Shown: positions 37,918-48,548 of the stretch, in pieces
Layout: every line of letters starts with the position of its first letter
How positions within the stretch are numbered: the stretch's first letter is position 1
Assembly: GCA_026004935.1 (NCBI GenBank)
Contig: BPKC01000001.1
Location: 806,001 to 870,000, forward strand
DNA: 64,000 nt
Source: Rhodothalassiaceae bacterium
GTDB taxonomy: Bacteria > Pseudomonadota > Alphaproteobacteria > Sphingomonadales > Rhodothalassiaceae
Direction of reading: 5' to 3'
Translations under genes and position numbers: made by a program
Notes under the pieces: model-generated
The model's input: the letters and a program-made list of their open reading frames with translations, nothing else
What the model was told of the DNA's origin: nothing
Databases searched by the model: none

Positions 37918-38624
37918 AGCGCGCACCGGCGATCGCGATCGCGGTGATCGTCGCGGCCTCGGCGGCCGCCGCGCAGGCCTTCGCCCAGCAGGCGGACGAG
38001 CCCGTCGGCTGGCCGCTGCCGAAGCCGGAAAAGAGCGCGCCCAGGCCGGAGCGCCGGCCGCTGCTGCCCGTCGCACCGGAGCCGAAGGCGCCCGCGGGCG
38101 GGGCGCAGCCGGCCGACGAGACGCCCGCTGAACCCGCCGCAGGCGGGCCAGTTTCCGCGGCTGTCGGCGCGGCCCGCGTCCCGGACAGGCCGAGCGAGGA
38201 CCGGACGCCGGGCGACGAGGAGACGCTGCGCAGCCTCGTGCCGCTCGAGCAGGTGACGCTGGGGGCGCGTCCCCTCGTCTTTTCCTTCGCGCCGGACCAG
38301 GTGGCGCTCACGGCCGACGACGTGCGCCTGCTCGAGCGCTTCGCCTCGGGCGTGCGCAGCGCGAACGGCGTCATCGACGTCTTCGTCTGGGTGCCGCCGC
38401 CGGCCGGCGAGAATGCGGAGGCGCGCCGGGCGGCGCTCGAGCGGGCGTTCGCCCGCGGCCTGTATCTGAGGGAGCTGCTGCGCGAGGCCGGGATCCCGGC
38501 GGCGCGCATCGACATTCTCGCAAAACTCGCACCGCCGCCCGCGGACAAGGAGATGCCGTCGCCTCCGCCGGCCGAGGGCGCGCGCATCCGGCTCGTCTCC
38601 GATTTCATGACCGGCGTGCGCTGA
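37914..38624 (+). CDS. exported Pro/Ala-rich protein with a possible OmpA-like C-terminal segment
   Basis: 236 aa from ATG 37914, overlapping the suhB stop. A signal peptide (AIAIAVIVAASAAAAQAFAQ) is followed by about 100 residues of Pro-, Ala- and Glu-rich low complexity. The C-terminal segment (LVFSFAPDQVALTADDVRLL, AEARRAALERAFARGLYLRELL, GIPAARIDILAKLA) resembles the strand-helix pattern of OmpA/MotB peptidoglycan-associated domains. The usual NxxLSxxRA motif is degenerate (ENAEARRAALERA). Periplasmic location is likely; function is unknown. Confidence 0.65.
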   Translation: MKRAPAIAIAVIVAASAAAAQAFAQQADEPVGWPLPKPEKSAPRPERRPLLPVAPEPKAPAGGAQPADETPAEPAAGGPVSAAVGAARVPDRPSEDRTPGDEETLRSLVPLEQVTLGARPLVFSFAPDQVALTADDVRLLERFASGVRSANGVIDVFVWVPPPAGENAEARRAALERAFARGLYLRELLREAGIPAARIDILAKLAPPPADKEMPSPPPAEGARIRLVSDFMTGVR

Positions 38625-38633
38625 GCACGCTGT

Positions 38634-39515
38634 ACCGGTCATCGGTCGTCAGTCATCGGTCTTCAGTGATCCGAATACCGGCGGATCTGCGCGGCCTTCG
38701 GCAATGCCCCGTGCGCTTTCTTCTTCGCGTCACCCGCCGGCCTGACCGGCGGGTCCAGCCGGCAGCGGGGCCAACGACGGGCGCCGGGGCTGTCATCACC
38801 GCCACATGGGTTCGCCGGTCAAGCCGGCGAACGACGCGATTGGAGCAGAGCCATCCGCCGGTGCGCTCTCCCATTCACTGCCAACAGTAAGCACGTTCGT
38901 AGTCATCCGCCGGCACTTCTTCTCCGTCACCAGCCGGCTCGACCGGCGGGTCCGTTCCCTTCCCTCGTCACCCGCCGGCTTGACCGGCGGGTCCAGCCGA
39001 TGGCCGGGCCGGTACCCGGCGTCCGGGCCGTGCCCACCGCCTCATGGGTTCGCCGGTCAAGCCGGCGAACGACGCGATTGGAGCAGAGCCATCCGCCGGT
39101 GCGCTCTCCCATTCACTGCCAACAGTAAGCACGTTCGTAGTCATCCGCCGGCACTTCTTCTCCGTCACCAGCCGGCTCGACCGGCGGGTCCGTTGCCTTC
39201 CCTCGTCACCCGCCGGCTTGACCGGCGGGTCCAGCCGGCGGCCGGGCCGGTACCCGGCGTCCGGGCCTGTGCCCACCGCCTCATGGGTTCGCCGGTCAAG
39301 CCGGCGAACGACGCGTTGGGGAATGCGTCACCGCCCGTGCGCACCCACCCGCGTCACCCGCCGGCTTGACCGGCGGGTCCGTTCCCTTTCCTCGTCGCCC
39401 GCCGGCTTGACCGGCGGGTCCAGCCGATGGCCGGGCCGGTACCCGGCGTCCGGGCCTGTGGCCACCGCCTCATGGGTTCGCCGGTCAAGCCGGCGAACGA
39501 CGCGAGAGGGGAGGG
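38634..39515. repeat. BIME-like palindromic repeat cluster
   Basis: The palindrome with arms CCCGCCGG/CCGGCGGG lies at 38733-38753, 38972-38992, 39209-39229, 39357-39377 and 39398-39418. The palindrome TTCGCCGG/CCGGCGAA lies at 38811-38831, 39049-39069, 39288-39308 and 39477-39497. Two central units form a tandem duplication with a 238-bp period (from 38838 to 39076 and on). The orientation matches the array at 205-762. The left edge (38634-38665) is a degenerate GTCATCGG-type short repeat. No gene is supported between the exported protein and yggT. Confidence 0.88.
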
Positions 39516-39631
39516 CGCCGGCCGCGGGTGCCATCCACCGGGCGCCGCGCCCCGCCCTTGCCCCGGGGCGGGTTTTGCGGCTAGGCATCGGCGGCGGACG
39601 GGAGACGGACGCGCGGAAAGGCGGCGAGGCG

Positions 39632-39925
39632 ATGCACGCTCTCTTCATGCTGATCGACGCGGTGCTCGGCATCTACCAGTGGGTGCTGATCATCTGGGTG
39701 ATCATGAGCTGGCTCGTCGCCTTCAACGTCATCAACACCTGGCAGCCCTTCGTGCGCACGGTGATGCAGGCGCTTGATGCGCTGACCCGCCCGGTGCTGC
39801 GGCCCATCCGCCGCATCGTCCCGCTGATCGGCAATGTCGACATCTCGCCGCTCATCGCGCTGCTCCTCATCTTCTTCCTGCGCAACTTCCTGTGGCTGGA
39901 TCTGAGACCCATGCTGCTCGGCTGA
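39632..39925 (+). CDS. YggT family membrane protein
   Basis: 97 aa from ATG 39632, after GGCGAGGCG. Two hydrophobic segments (AVLGIYQWVLIIWVIMSWLV and ISPLIALLLIFFLRNFLW) flank the family loop TRPVLRPIRRIVP. YggT proteins are small inner-membrane proteins of unsettled function, linked to cell division and osmotic stress. Followed 11 bp later by the DUF167 gene and folD, a common trio. Confidence 0.93.
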   Translation: MHALFMLIDAVLGIYQWVLIIWVIMSWLVAFNVINTWQPFVRTVMQALDALTRPVLRPIRRIVPLIGNVDISPLIALLLIFFLRNFLWLDLRPMLLG

Positions 39926-39936
39926 GGGCGCGGGCG

Positions 39937-40395
39937 GTGACGGAGCCCTCCTTCTTCCGCGCGCGCGCCGATGGGGTGGAGATCGCCGTCCGCGTCCTGC
40001 CCAGGGCCGGGCGCGAGGGGATTGCGGGGCTGAGGCCCGATGCGGACGGCCGTGCGCGGCTCGTCATCCGCACCACCGCCCCGCCCGAGAAGGGCCGCGC
40101 CAATGCCGCCGTCATCGCGCTGCTGGCGAAGGCGCTCGGGGTGCCGAAGGCGGCGGTGACGCTTGCCGCGGGCGAGACCGCGCGCGAGAAGACGGTGCAT
40201 GTGGCGGGCCCGCCCCGTGAACTCGTGGCGCGGCTTGCGGCGCTGGCGGCCCGTGATGGGGACTTGACGGCGCCCGGGCGCGCGGGCGACAGGCGCCCCG
40301 CTGAGCGGCGCCCGCGGCCGCCGGGCCCGCCGGCCGCCGCATCGGCGTACGCATCAGATGAGTCAGATGAGAATGAAGGGATCGGGCGAGGATGA
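39937..40395 (+). CDS. DUF167/YggU family protein
   Basis: 152 aa from a GTG at 39937 with GAGGGCGCGGGCG upstream. The first 95 residues are the complete DUF167 fold ([54 protein letters not shown]). The C-terminal 50 residues are Pro/Arg-rich and then acidic ([11 protein letters not shown]) and look disordered, an extension beyond the usual length. The stop overlaps folD (ATGA). Confidence 0.88.
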   Translation: MTEPSFFRARADGVEIAVRVLPRAGREGIAGLRPDADGRARLVIRTTAPPEKGRANAAVIALLAKALGVPKAAVTLAAGETAREKTVHVAGPPRELVARLAALAARDGDLTAPGRAGDRRPAERRPRPPGPPAAASAYASDESDENEGIGRG

Positions 40396-41291
40396 CCGCC
40401 AGCATCATCGACGGCAAGGCAGAGGCCGCGCGCATCCGCGCCGGGCTGAAGGAGAAGGCGGCGGCCTTCCGCCGGCTCGCCGGGCGGCCGCCGGGACTGC
40501 ACGTGATCCTGGTCGGCGAGGATCCGGCGAGCGAGGTCTATGTGCGCAGCAAGGCGCGGGCGGCCGAAGAGGCGGGCTATGCCTCATGGGTCGAGCGCCT
40601 GCCGGCGGAGACGACCGAAGAGACGCTGCTGCAGCGCATCGAGGCGCTCAATCTGGATCCCAGGGTGGACGGCATCCTGGTCCAGCTCCCGCTGCCCGGC
40701 CACATCGCCGAGGAGCGCATCATCGAGGCGATCGATCCGGCAAAGGACGTGGACGGCTTCCACCCCGTGAACGCGGGCCGGCTGCTCACCGGCGGCGACG
40801 GGCTCGTGCCGTGTACGCCGCTCGGCTGTCTCCATCTCATCCGGACCGTCCGCCCGGATCTCTCCGGCGCGCGGGCCCTCGTCATCGGGCGCTCCAACAT
40901 CGTCGGCAAGCCGCTGGCGCTGCTGCTGCTCGCCGCGCATGCGACGGTGACCGTCGCCCATTCGCGCACCCGCGACCTGCCGGCGCTCGCGCGCGAGGCG
41001 GAGGTCGTGGTGGCGGCCGTCGGCCGGCCGGAGATGGTGCGCGGCGACTGGATCCGGCCCGGGGCCGTCGTCATCGACGTCGGCATCAACCGCCTGCCGC
41101 CGGAGGACGGCGCGGGCAAGGGCCGGCTCGTGGGCGATGTCGCCTTCGCGGAGGCTGCCCAAGTGGCGGGCGCCATCACGCCCGTGCCGGGCGGCGTGGG
41201 CCCCATGACCATCGCGATGCTGCTCGCCAACACCTTGAAGGCCGCGACCCGCCGCGAAGGCCTCTCGGACCGCCTGCCGACCGACCTGTAG
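40392..41291 (+). CDS. folD: bifunctional methylene-THF dehydrogenase/cyclohydrolase
   Basis: 299 aa from ATG 40392. Signature regions are [20 protein letters not shown] (Tyr and catalytic Lys), [55 protein letters not shown] (NADP site) and the C-terminal [14 protein letters not shown]. FolD interconverts 5,10-methylene- and 10-formyl-tetrahydrofolate. Last of the yggT-DUF167-folD run, convergent with glnA. Confidence 0.97.
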   Translation: MTASIIDGKAEAARIRAGLKEKAAAFRRLAGRPPGLHVILVGEDPASEVYVRSKARAAEEAGYASWVERLPAETTEETLLQRIEALNLDPRVDGILVQLPLPGHIAEERIIEAIDPAKDVDGFHPVNAGRLLTGGDGLVPCTPLGCLHLIRTVRPDLSGARALVIGRSNIVGKPLALLLLAAHATVTVAHSRTRDLPALAREAEVVVAAVGRPEMVRGDWIRPGAVVIDVGINRLPPEDGAGKGRLVGDVAFAEAAQVAGAITPVPGGVGPMTIAMLLANTLKAATRREGLSDRLPTDL

Positions 41292-41331
41292 AGGGGTGCT
41301 CGTTTTTTCAGTGACCCCCGAGTCCAAGACG

Positions 41332-41366
41332 CGGGCGGCGCCCTGCGCGGAGCAGGACGCCGCCCG
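41332..41366. terminator. strong hairpin between convergent folD and glnA
   Basis: CGGGCGGCG (41332-41340) pairs with CGCCGCCCG (41358-41366), with an inner CCTGC/GCAGG stem after one mismatch. The symmetric position between two convergent stops fits a bidirectional terminator. There is no T-tract directly after the hairpin in either direction (a TTTTTT lies at 41303-41308), so it is not a textbook intrinsic terminator. Confidence 0.5.
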
Positions 41367-41392
41367 GGAAGGCCGTGCGGCCGTGTGCGGCC

Positions 41393-42817
41393 TCAGGCGC
41401 TGTAGTACATGTCGAATTCCACCGGATGCGGGGTCAGCTCGAAGCGGGTGACCTCCTCGAATTTGAGATGGATGTAGGCCTCGATCTGGTCGCGCGTGAA
41501 GACGTCGCCCTTCAGAAGGAAGTCGTGGTCCTCCTGCAGCGCCTCCAGCGCCTCGCGCAGCGAGCGGGCGACCGTCGGCACGCCGACGAGCTCCTCCGGC
41601 GGGAGCGCGTAGAGGTCCTTGTCCATGGCGTCACCCGGATGGATCCGGTTCTCGATGCCGTCGAGCCCGGCCATCAGCATCGCCGCGAAGCCGAGATAGG
41701 GGTTGGCGGTCGGATCGGGGAAGCGGACCTCCACGCGCTTGGCCTTCGGGCTCGTCGCGAAGGGGATGCGGCAGGAGGCCGAGCGGTTGCGGCTGGAATA
41801 GGCGAGCAGCACCGGCGCCTCGAAGCCGGGGGTCAGCCGCTTGTAGCTGTTGGTCGTCGGATTGGTGAAGGCGTTGATGGCCCGCGCATGCTTGATGATG
41901 CCGCCGATGTAGTAGAGCGCGGTGTCTGACAGATCCGCGTAGCCGCCGCCGGCGAACAGCGGCTTGCCGTCCTTCCACAGTGACTGATGCACATGCATGC
42001 CCGAGCCGTTGTCGTCCTTGACGGGTTTCGGCATGAAGGTCGCCGTCTTGCCGTAGGAATGCGCCACCTGCTGGACGACGTATTTGTAGATCTGGACGTT
42101 GTCCGCGGTGCGCAGCAGGGTGTCGAAGGCGATCCCCAGCTCGTGCTGCGAAGCGCCGACCTCGTGGTGGTGCTTGTCGGTCTTCAGCCCCATCTCGCGC
42201 ATCAGCGCCACCATCTCCGAGCGCAGGTCCTGAGCCGAATCGACCGGTGGAACCGGGAAGTAACCGCCCTTGATGCGCGGCCGGTGGCCGGGATTGCCGT
42301 CCGGATACTCCTTGTCGGAGTTGTAGGGGCCCTCGATGTCGTCGAGGACGTACATCGCGCCCTTGTAGTCGACCTTGAAGCGCACGTCGTCGAAGACGAA
42401 GAACTCCGCCTCCGGCCCGAAATAGGCGGTGTCGCCGATGCCCGAATACTTGAGGAAGGCCTCGGCCTTCTTGGCGGTCGAGCGCGGGTCGCGGTCATAG
42501 GGCTGGCCGGTGGCGGGTTCCAGCACGTCGCAGAAGACGAACAGCGTGCCCTGGGCCGTGAAGGGATCCGTGAACACCCGCGACAGATCCGGCTTGAGGA
42601 TCATGTCGGACTCGTTGATCGCCTTCCAGCCGGCGATGGACGAGCCGTCGAAGAGGATGCCGTCCTCGATCTGCCCGGGATCGAGCGCCGCGGCGTCCAT
42701 CGTCAGATGCTGCCACTTGCCGCGGGTGTCCGTGAACCGGAGATCGATCCACGGCAGGTCCTCGTCGCGCGCCAGCCGCAGCAGCGCTTCCGCATCCAGA
42801 TTCTCGTACATCGCCAT
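41393..42817 (-). CDS. glnA: glutamine synthetase type I
   Basis: 474 aa from ATG 42817, after GGTGAGGAACACGACG. An open frame upstream reaching glnB is not genuine. Motifs include [93 protein letters not shown] and [28 protein letters not shown] contains the adenylylation Tyr of GSI-beta enzymes. It condenses glutamate and ammonia. Downstream of glnB by 50 bp and probably co-transcribed. Confidence 0.98.
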   Translation of the reverse strand: MAMYENLDAEALLRLARDEDLPWIDLRFTDTRGKWQHLTMDAAALDPGQIEDGILFDGSSIAGWKAINESDMILKPDLSRVFTDPFTAQGTLFVFCDVLEPATGQPYDRDPRSTAKKAEAFLKYSGIGDTAYFGPEAEFFVFDDVRFKVDYKGAMYVLDDIEGPYNSDKEYPDGNPGHRPRIKGGYFPVPPVDSAQDLRSEMVALMREMGLKTDKHHHEVGASQHELGIAFDTLLRTADNVQIYKYVVQQVAHSYGKTATFMPKPVKDDNGSGMHVHQSLWKDGKPLFAGGGYADLSDTALYYIGGIIKHARAINAFTNPTTNSYKRLTPGFEAPVLLAYSSRNRSASCRIPFATSPKAKRVEVRFPDPTANPYLGFAAMLMAGLDGIENRIHPGDAMDKDLYALPPEELVGVPTVARSLREALEALQEDHDFLLKGDVFTRDQIEAYIHLKFEEVTRFELTPHPVEFDMYYSA

Positions 42818-42867
42818 CGTCGTGTTCCTCACCTTGCCTTGCCCATGTGGTCGCGCGCACCCGTCCG

Positions 42868-43645
<778 letters not shown>

Positions 43646-43646
43646 G

Positions 43647-43723
43647 GCGGGCGTAGCTCAACTGGTTAGAGCGCCGGGTTGTGGTCCCGGAGGCTGTGGG
43701 TTCAAGTCCCATCGCTCGCCCCA
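43647..43723 (+). tRNA. tRNA-His (GTG)
   Basis: Complete cloverleaf of 77 nt. Acceptor GCGGGCG (43647-43653) pairs with CGCTCGC (43713-43719) with one G-U pair. The D-arm is GCTC...GAGC. The anticodon stem is CCGGG/CCCGG with loop TTGTGGT, so the anticodon is GTG. The T-arm is GTGGG-TTCAAGT-CCCAT. The discriminator is C with encoded CCA. A G precedes the acceptor (43646) and can act as the genomically encoded G-1 required by HisRS. Confidence 0.97.
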
Positions 43724-43727
43724 TTCC

Positions 43728-43995
43728 GGTCGTCGGTCATCAGTCATCAGGCTTCAGGCTCCAGGCTCCAGGCATCAGGGACGGGCGGCCGGCCCTGCCT
43801 TTGCCGCCCCCGCAGGTCAAGCCGTCGGGTGATGCGGGGAGGGAATGGACCCGCCGGTCAAGCCGGCGGGTGACGAAGGGGAAGTGCAACGGCGGGCGAC
43901 GCCTGCCTTCCGCGTCGTTCGCCGGCTTGACCGGCGAACCCATCGTGCGGTGATGGCAGCCCCGGTGCCGGTGACCGGGTTCTTTTCCGGCTGGA
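43728..43995. repeat. short degenerate repeats and one inverted BIME-like unit
   Basis: 43728-43778 is a degenerate tandem of GTCATCAG and CAGGCTTC/CAGGCTCC-type 7-9-mers. A palindrome with CCCGCCGG/CCGGCGGG arms follows at 43850-43870 and TTCGCCGG/CCGGCGAA at 43918-43938, in the orientation of the cluster at 35640-36345. The remaining sequence to 44246 shows no gene. Confidence 0.8.
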
Positions 43996-44246
43996 CCCGC
44001 TCAGGCCAGCGGATGAGGAGTGCGGGCCCGGCTCCTCCGAGCGGGCGGACGGCCGACAAAGAGAAGAAAGGCGGGTTCGCCACCCTCATGGGGGGCGGGA
44101 GCGGGACGGCCGGTCGCGCAGCCCGACCGGGATGCGGGAGGCGCCGGCCTGCGGTGGCGGGGCCGCCGCAGCCATGCTACATCATGCCGCTCAGGTGACG
44201 CAGGCGGCGCGCAGGCGGCGCAGCGCAGAGCGGGGAGGTGACCGGC

Positions 44247-45791
44247 ATGCGCTTCTTCGATCCGCGGGATCCGGCGGTGCTGCTCACCAACGCCGAGTCG
44301 CGCGCGGCGGACGAGGCCGCGGTGCGGGCCGGGGTGTCATTGGCCGCGCTCATGGAGCGGGCCGGCCGGGCGGTCGCCGAGGTGGCCTGGCTGACCTGGC
44401 GGCCCCGGCGCGCGCTGGTGCTGGCCGGGCCCGGCAACAATGGCGGCGATGCCTTCGTCGCGGCGGAGCATCTGCGGCGCATGGGGGCGGAGGTCGCGAT
44501 CGCCGCGCTGCCGGCTGCCGCGCGGGAATCCGAGGAGGCGCGCGCCGCCCGCGCCCGCGTCGCCGATCTTCCCCATCTGGAGCCGGCCGCGCTCGTGGCG
44601 CGGGAATGGGGCGGCTGGGACCTCGTCATCGACGGGCTGTTCGGTGCGGGGCTCGCCCGCCCGCTCGCCGGTGTGGCGGCGCAGATGGCGGCGTTTGCCA
44701 ACGACTGCCCGGCCCCGACGCTCGCCATCGACATCCCGAGCGGGGTGAGCGGAGACGACGGCCAGGTGCGCGGCGAGGCGGTGCGCGCGGATCTCACCGT
44801 CACCTTCTTCCGGCCGAAGCGGGGTCATCTGCTGATGCCCGGCCGCCTCCACTGCGGCCGGCTGGCGGTTGCGGACATCGGCATTCCGGAGGACGTGCTG
44901 GGCGAGATCCGGCCGGGCGCGATCGCCAACGACCCGCGCTGGTGGCGCGGCTTCTTCCCGCATCCTGCACCTGACGTCCACAAATACGCCCGCGGCAGCC
45001 TGCTCGTCATCGGCGGCCGGCCGCCGACACTGGGCGCCTGCCGTCTGGCCGCGCGGGCCGCGCTGCGCACGGGGGCCGGGATCGTGACGCTGGCCACCCC
45101 CGCGGACTGCTGGGCCGTGCAGGCGGCGGCTCTGGACACCGTGCTCGTCGCGCCCTTCGACGAGCCCGATGCGCTGACGGAGCGTCTCGAAGATCCGCGG
45201 CTCAAAGCGGTCGTCTTCGGCCCGGGCGCGGGGCGCGATGCCTGGACGCGCCGGATCGTCGGCCTCATCCGTGCGGCCGGGCGCCCGGCGGTGCTGGATG
45301 CCGATGCGCTCTCCGCCTTCGCGTCGGATCCGGACGCGCTGTTTGCGCTGCTCGGCGACGACGTCGTTCTCACACCCCACGAGGGCGAGTTCGCGCGGCT
45401 GTTTCCCGATCTGGCCGGCATTCCCGACAAGACGGAGCGCGCCCGGCTTGCGGCCACGCGCGCCGGCGCGGTGGTGCTGCTCAAGGGCCCCGACACCGTG
45501 ATCGCGCATCCCGCCGGCGCCATCGTGATCGATGCCGCCGACACCCCCTGGCTCGCCACCGGCGGCAGCGGCGACGTGCTGGCGGGGATCATCGGCGCGC
45601 TGCTTGCCCAGGGGCTGCCGGCGCTGCTGGCGGCGGCCGCGGGCCAGTGGCTGCTGAAGACCGCGGCCGGCCGCTTCGGCCCGGGCATGATCGCAAGCGA
45701 CCTGATCGACGCCATTCCCGCCGCCCTCGCCGCGCTCGATGCGCCGCCCGGCGCCGCCGGCCCGCTGCCGCCCGGTGTGGCGTGGGCATAG
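44247..45791 (+). CDS. nnr: bifunctional NAD(P)H-hydrate epimerase/ADP-dependent dehydratase
   Basis: 514 aa from ATG 44247, with GGGGAGG 8 nt upstream; a GTG at 44238 would overlap that site. The N-terminal YjeF epimerase domain (residues about 1-215) has ALVLAGPGNNGGDAFVAAEH and AIDIPSGVSGDDG. The C-terminal dehydratase domain (about 230-500) has VFGPGAGRD, VLDADALSAFA, VLTPHEGEFARLFP, VLLKGPDTVI and the ribokinase-like ATGGSGDVLAGIIGALLAQG. Together they repair hydrated NADH and NADPH. Confidence 0.96.
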   Translation: MRFFDPRDPAVLLTNAESRAADEAAVRAGVSLAALMERAGRAVAEVAWLTWRPRRALVLAGPGNNGGDAFVAAEHLRRMGAEVAIAALPAAARESEEARAARARVADLPHLEPAALVAREWGGWDLVIDGLFGAGLARPLAGVAAQMAAFANDCPAPTLAIDIPSGVSGDDGQVRGEAVRADLTVTFFRPKRGHLLMPGRLHCGRLAVADIGIPEDVLGEIRPGAIANDPRWWRGFFPHPAPDVHKYARGSLLVIGGRPPTLGACRLAARAALRTGAGIVTLATPADCWAVQAAALDTVLVAPFDEPDALTERLEDPRLKAVVFGPGAGRDAWTRRIVGLIRAAGRPAVLDADALSAFASDPDALFALLGDDVVLTPHEGEFARLFPDLAGIPDKTERARLAATRAGAVVLLKGPDTVIAHPAGAIVIDAADTPWLATGGSGDVLAGIIGALLAQGLPALLAAAAGQWLLKTAAGRFGPGMIASDLIDAIPAALAALDAPPGAAGPLPPGVAWA

Positions 45792-45890
45792 GGGCTTGCG
45801 CATCCGCGCGCGCATTGCGTAAAGCGTCAGGCCGAAAGTCCGCCGGATCGGCGATCCGCGGGCGGTGCCGCTTGGCCGGGTCGATGCGCG

Positions 45891-45977
45891 GCGGGCGTGG
45901 CGGAACTGGTAGACGCGCCAGATTTAGGTTCTGGTGTCCGGCAGGACGTGGGGGTTCAAGTCCCTCCGCCCGCACCA
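45891..45977 (+). tRNA. tRNA-Leu (TAG)
   Basis: 87 nt class II tRNA. Acceptor GCGGGCG (45891-45897) pairs with CGCCCGC (45967-45973). The anticodon stem is CCAGA/TCTGG with loop TTTAGGT, giving anticodon TAG. A long variable arm (TGTCCGGCAGGACG) is typical of tRNA-Leu. T-loop GTTCAAGTCCC, discriminator A and encoded CCA at 45975-45977. Confidence 0.97.
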
Positions 45978-46112
45978 CGGGCCGCCGCCGGCCGGGCGAA
46001 CTTTCCCGCACACGCTTGAGCGGGCCGGGCGCTCCAGCACGGCGGTGCGCCGGGGCGGTGGGCGGAAAACCGCCGGCGGGTGCCGCGGCAGGTGAGATGG
46101 AAACACGCGAAG

Positions 46113-47669
46113 ATGGCCTGTGAAGTCGAGGAAATCGAAAAGGTCGGGCTGCGGCGCAAATTCGCCGTCAGCATCGACCGCGCGGAAATCGACCAGCGCA
46201 TGCAGATGGCGCTGATGGACCTGCGCGACAAGGTGCGGCTGAAGGGCTTCCGCCCGGGCAGGGCGCCGCTGTCGCTGCTCGAGAAGCTCTACGGGGATGC
46301 GATCTTCGGCGAGGTCGCCGAAGAGGCGATCAAGGAGCACACCGAGCGCCTGTTCCGCGACCGCAAGCTGCGCCCCGCGCTGCAGCCCGACGTCTCGGTG
46401 GACAAGGTCGACCGCGAGGAGGGCATCCGCTACGAGGTGGCCGCCGAGGTCCTGCCGGAGATCGACGTCTCCGGCTTCAAGGCGCCGGAGATCGAGCGCC
46501 TGGTCGCCGAGATCACGGATGAAGACGTCGATGCCGCGCTCCGGCGGCTCGCCGAGCAGGCCAGGCGCTACGAGCCCAAGGGCGAGAAGGCGAAGGCCGA
46601 GGAAGGCGACATGGTCGTCATCGACTTCGAGGGCCGCATCGATGGCGAGCCCTTCGAGGGCGGCCGCGGCGAGGACGCCCAGATCGTGCTCGGGGCCGGC
46701 CAGTTCCTGCCCGGCTTCGAGGAGGGGCTCAAGGGCGCGAAGGCCGGCGAGACGCGCGATGTGGAGGTCACCTTCCCGGCCCACTATCCGCGCGGAGAAA
46801 TGGCCGGCAGGACCGCGGTGTTCACCGTCACCGTCAAGGAGGTGCGCAAGCCCGTCGTCCCGGCGATCGACGACGATCTCGCCCAGCAGTTCGGGATGAC
46901 GGATCTCGAGGCGCTGAAGAAGGCCGTGCGCGACCAGCTCGAGCAGGAGGCCCGGGCGCTTTCGCGCCAGGCCGCCAAGCGCATGCTGCTCGACAGGCTC
47001 GCCGCCGATCACGACTTTCCGGTGCCCGAGGGGATGGTGACGCTGGAGTACCGGCAGATCTGGGATCAGATCAAGCGCGACATGATCGCCTCGGGTGCGG
47101 CGACACCGGAGGAGCTCGAGGGCAAGGAGGAGCCCGACGACGAGAGCGAACGCGCCGAGTTCCGGGCGATCGCCGAGCGGCGCGTGCGCCTCGGCCTGCT
47201 GCTGTCCGAGATCGGACTCGCCAACAACATCGACATCAGCCGCGACGAGCTGATGCGCAAGGTGGCGGAAGAGGCGCGCCGGTTCCCCGGCCAGGAGCGG
47301 CAGGTCTACGAGTTCTACACCAGGAACCCCCAGGCGATGGCCCAGCTGCGCGCGCCCATCTACGAGGACAAGGTGGTGGACTTCGTGCTCGAGATGGCGC
47401 CGGGTGAAGAGCGCAGGGTGCCGCTCGAGACGCTGAGGCGCGTGGTCGAGGAGGGGCCGGAGGTTCTCTCCGAACGGGCGGTCGGCGCCGGCGGAGCCGC
47501 AAAGAAGAAGGCTTCTTCCAAAGAGAAGGCCGCGGCGAAGAAGAAGGCGGACGGGAAGGCGGACAAGGCCGCATCCGCAGAGAAGACCGGCGCCAAGAAA
47601 AGCGGCGCAAAGAAGGGGGGCGCCGCCAAGACGGCTGCCGCGGCCGCGAAGGCCAGGAAGAAAGAGTGA
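46113..47669 (+). CDS. tig: trigger factor
   Basis: 518 aa from ATG 46113; GTG codons upstream would add an uncharacteristic basic stretch. The N-terminal ribosome-binding domain carries [10 protein letters not shown]. The FKBP-type isomerase domain has [20 protein letters not shown] and [18 protein letters not shown]. The helical C-terminal chaperone domain follows. The last about 70 residues are an Ala/Lys/Gly-rich tail ([20 protein letters not shown]) not found in E. coli Tig, probably disordered and polycationic. It folds nascent chains at the ribosome exit. First gene of the tig-clpP-clpX-lon cluster. Confidence 0.96.
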   Translation: MACEVEEIEKVGLRRKFAVSIDRAEIDQRMQMALMDLRDKVRLKGFRPGRAPLSLLEKLYGDAIFGEVAEEAIKEHTERLFRDRKLRPALQPDVSVDKVDREEGIRYEVAAEVLPEIDVSGFKAPEIERLVAEITDEDVDAALRRLAEQARRYEPKGEKAKAEEGDMVVIDFEGRIDGEPFEGGRGEDAQIVLGAGQFLPGFEEGLKGAKAGETRDVEVTFPAHYPRGEMAGRTAVFTVTVKEVRKPVVPAIDDDLAQQFGMTDLEALKKAVRDQLEQEARALSRQAAKRMLLDRLAADHDFPVPEGMVTLEYRQIWDQIKRDMIASGAATPEELEGKEEPDDESERAEFRAIAERRVRLGLLLSEIGLANNIDISRDELMRKVAEEARRFPGQERQVYEFYTRNPQAMAQLRAPIYEDKVVDFVLEMAPGEERRVPLETLRRVVEEGPEVLSERAVGAGGAAKKKASSKEKAAAKKKADGKADKAASAEKTGAKKSGAKKGGAAKTAAAAAKARKKE

Positions 47670-47713
47670 GCGCTCCCCCTGGACGCAATGGCCGAATGAA
47701 GGATGGTGAGGCG

Positions 47714-48352
47714 ATGACGGACAGGATCGAGGAGATCACGGCCCAGCTCGTGCCCATGGTGGTCGAGCAGACACCGCGGGGCGAGCGGGCCTTCGACATC
47801 TACTCGCGGCTTTTGAAGGAGCGCATCGTCTTCCTCACCGGCCCGGTGGAGGACCATGTCGCGAGCCTCGTGGTCGCCCAGTTCCTGTTTCTCGAGGCCG
47901 AGAATCCGAAGAAGGACATCTTCTTCTACATCAACTCGCCGGGCGGCGTGGTGACCGCCGGGCTCGCGATCTACGACACGATGCAGTACATCAAGCCCGA
48001 TGTCGCGACGCTGTGCATCGGCCAGGCGGCCTCCATGGGCTCGCTGCTGCTGGCCGCCGGCGCGCCCGGCAAGCGCTATGCGCTGCCCAATGCGCGGATC
48101 ATGGTCCACCAGCCGTCCGGGGGATTCCGGGGACAGGCCACCGACATCGAGATCCAGGCCCGGGAGATCCTGCGGCTGAAGGAGCGCCTCAACCGCATCT
48201 ACGTCCGGCACACCGGTCAGCCGCTCGAGGAGGTGGAAAAGGCGCTCGAGCGCGACCGCTGGATGAGCGCGGACGAGGCGCGCGAATGGGGGCTCGTCGA
48301 CGAGGTGATCGAGAAGCGTCCCGGCGGCGGCGAGGAAGAGAACAAGGGCTGA
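47714..48352 (+). CDS. clpP: ATP-dependent Clp protease proteolytic subunit
   Basis: 212 aa from ATG 47714, after GGTGAGGCG. The catalytic Ser lies in [14 protein letters not shown], His in [20 protein letters not shown] and Asp in the [16 protein letters not shown] region, completing the triad. [20 protein letters not shown] and [20 protein letters not shown] are family signatures. It forms the double-heptameric chamber used by ClpX. It follows tig by 44 bp. Confidence 0.98.
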   Translation: MTDRIEEITAQLVPMVVEQTPRGERAFDIYSRLLKERIVFLTGPVEDHVASLVVAQFLFLEAENPKKDIFFYINSPGGVVTAGLAIYDTMQYIKPDVATLCIGQAASMGSLLLAAGAPGKRYALPNARIMVHQPSGGFRGQATDIEIQAREILRLKERLNRIYVRHTGQPLEEVEKALERDRWMSADEAREWGLVDEVIEKRPGGGEEENKG

Positions 48353-48443
48353 GGCCCCGCGCGCGCCTTCCGGCCCGCGCGCCCCGAGGGCCCGCGGGAC
48401 GCGTTAACCCGGAAGGAAGACTTGAAATCCATCATGCGAAGGT

Positions 48444-48459
48444 GCCATCTCTAGATGGC
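48444..48459. promoter_or_regulatory. perfect inverted repeat between clpP and clpX
   Basis: GCCATCT (48444-48450) and AGATGGC (48453-48459) flank CT. There is no following T-tract, so a terminator is unlikely. An upstream CTTGAA (48420-48426 region) resembles a heat-shock -35, but its spacing to a -10 is poor. Function is unassigned; an operator or mRNA hairpin before clpX is possible. Confidence 0.35.
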
Positions 48460-48548
48460 GGCCTTGCGGCCGGCCTGCCGCGGAAGGGTGCGGGACCGGC
48501 GGCGCGCCGGCGGGTGGCGCCGGCGCAGAACCGGAGGATCGGAGACGG

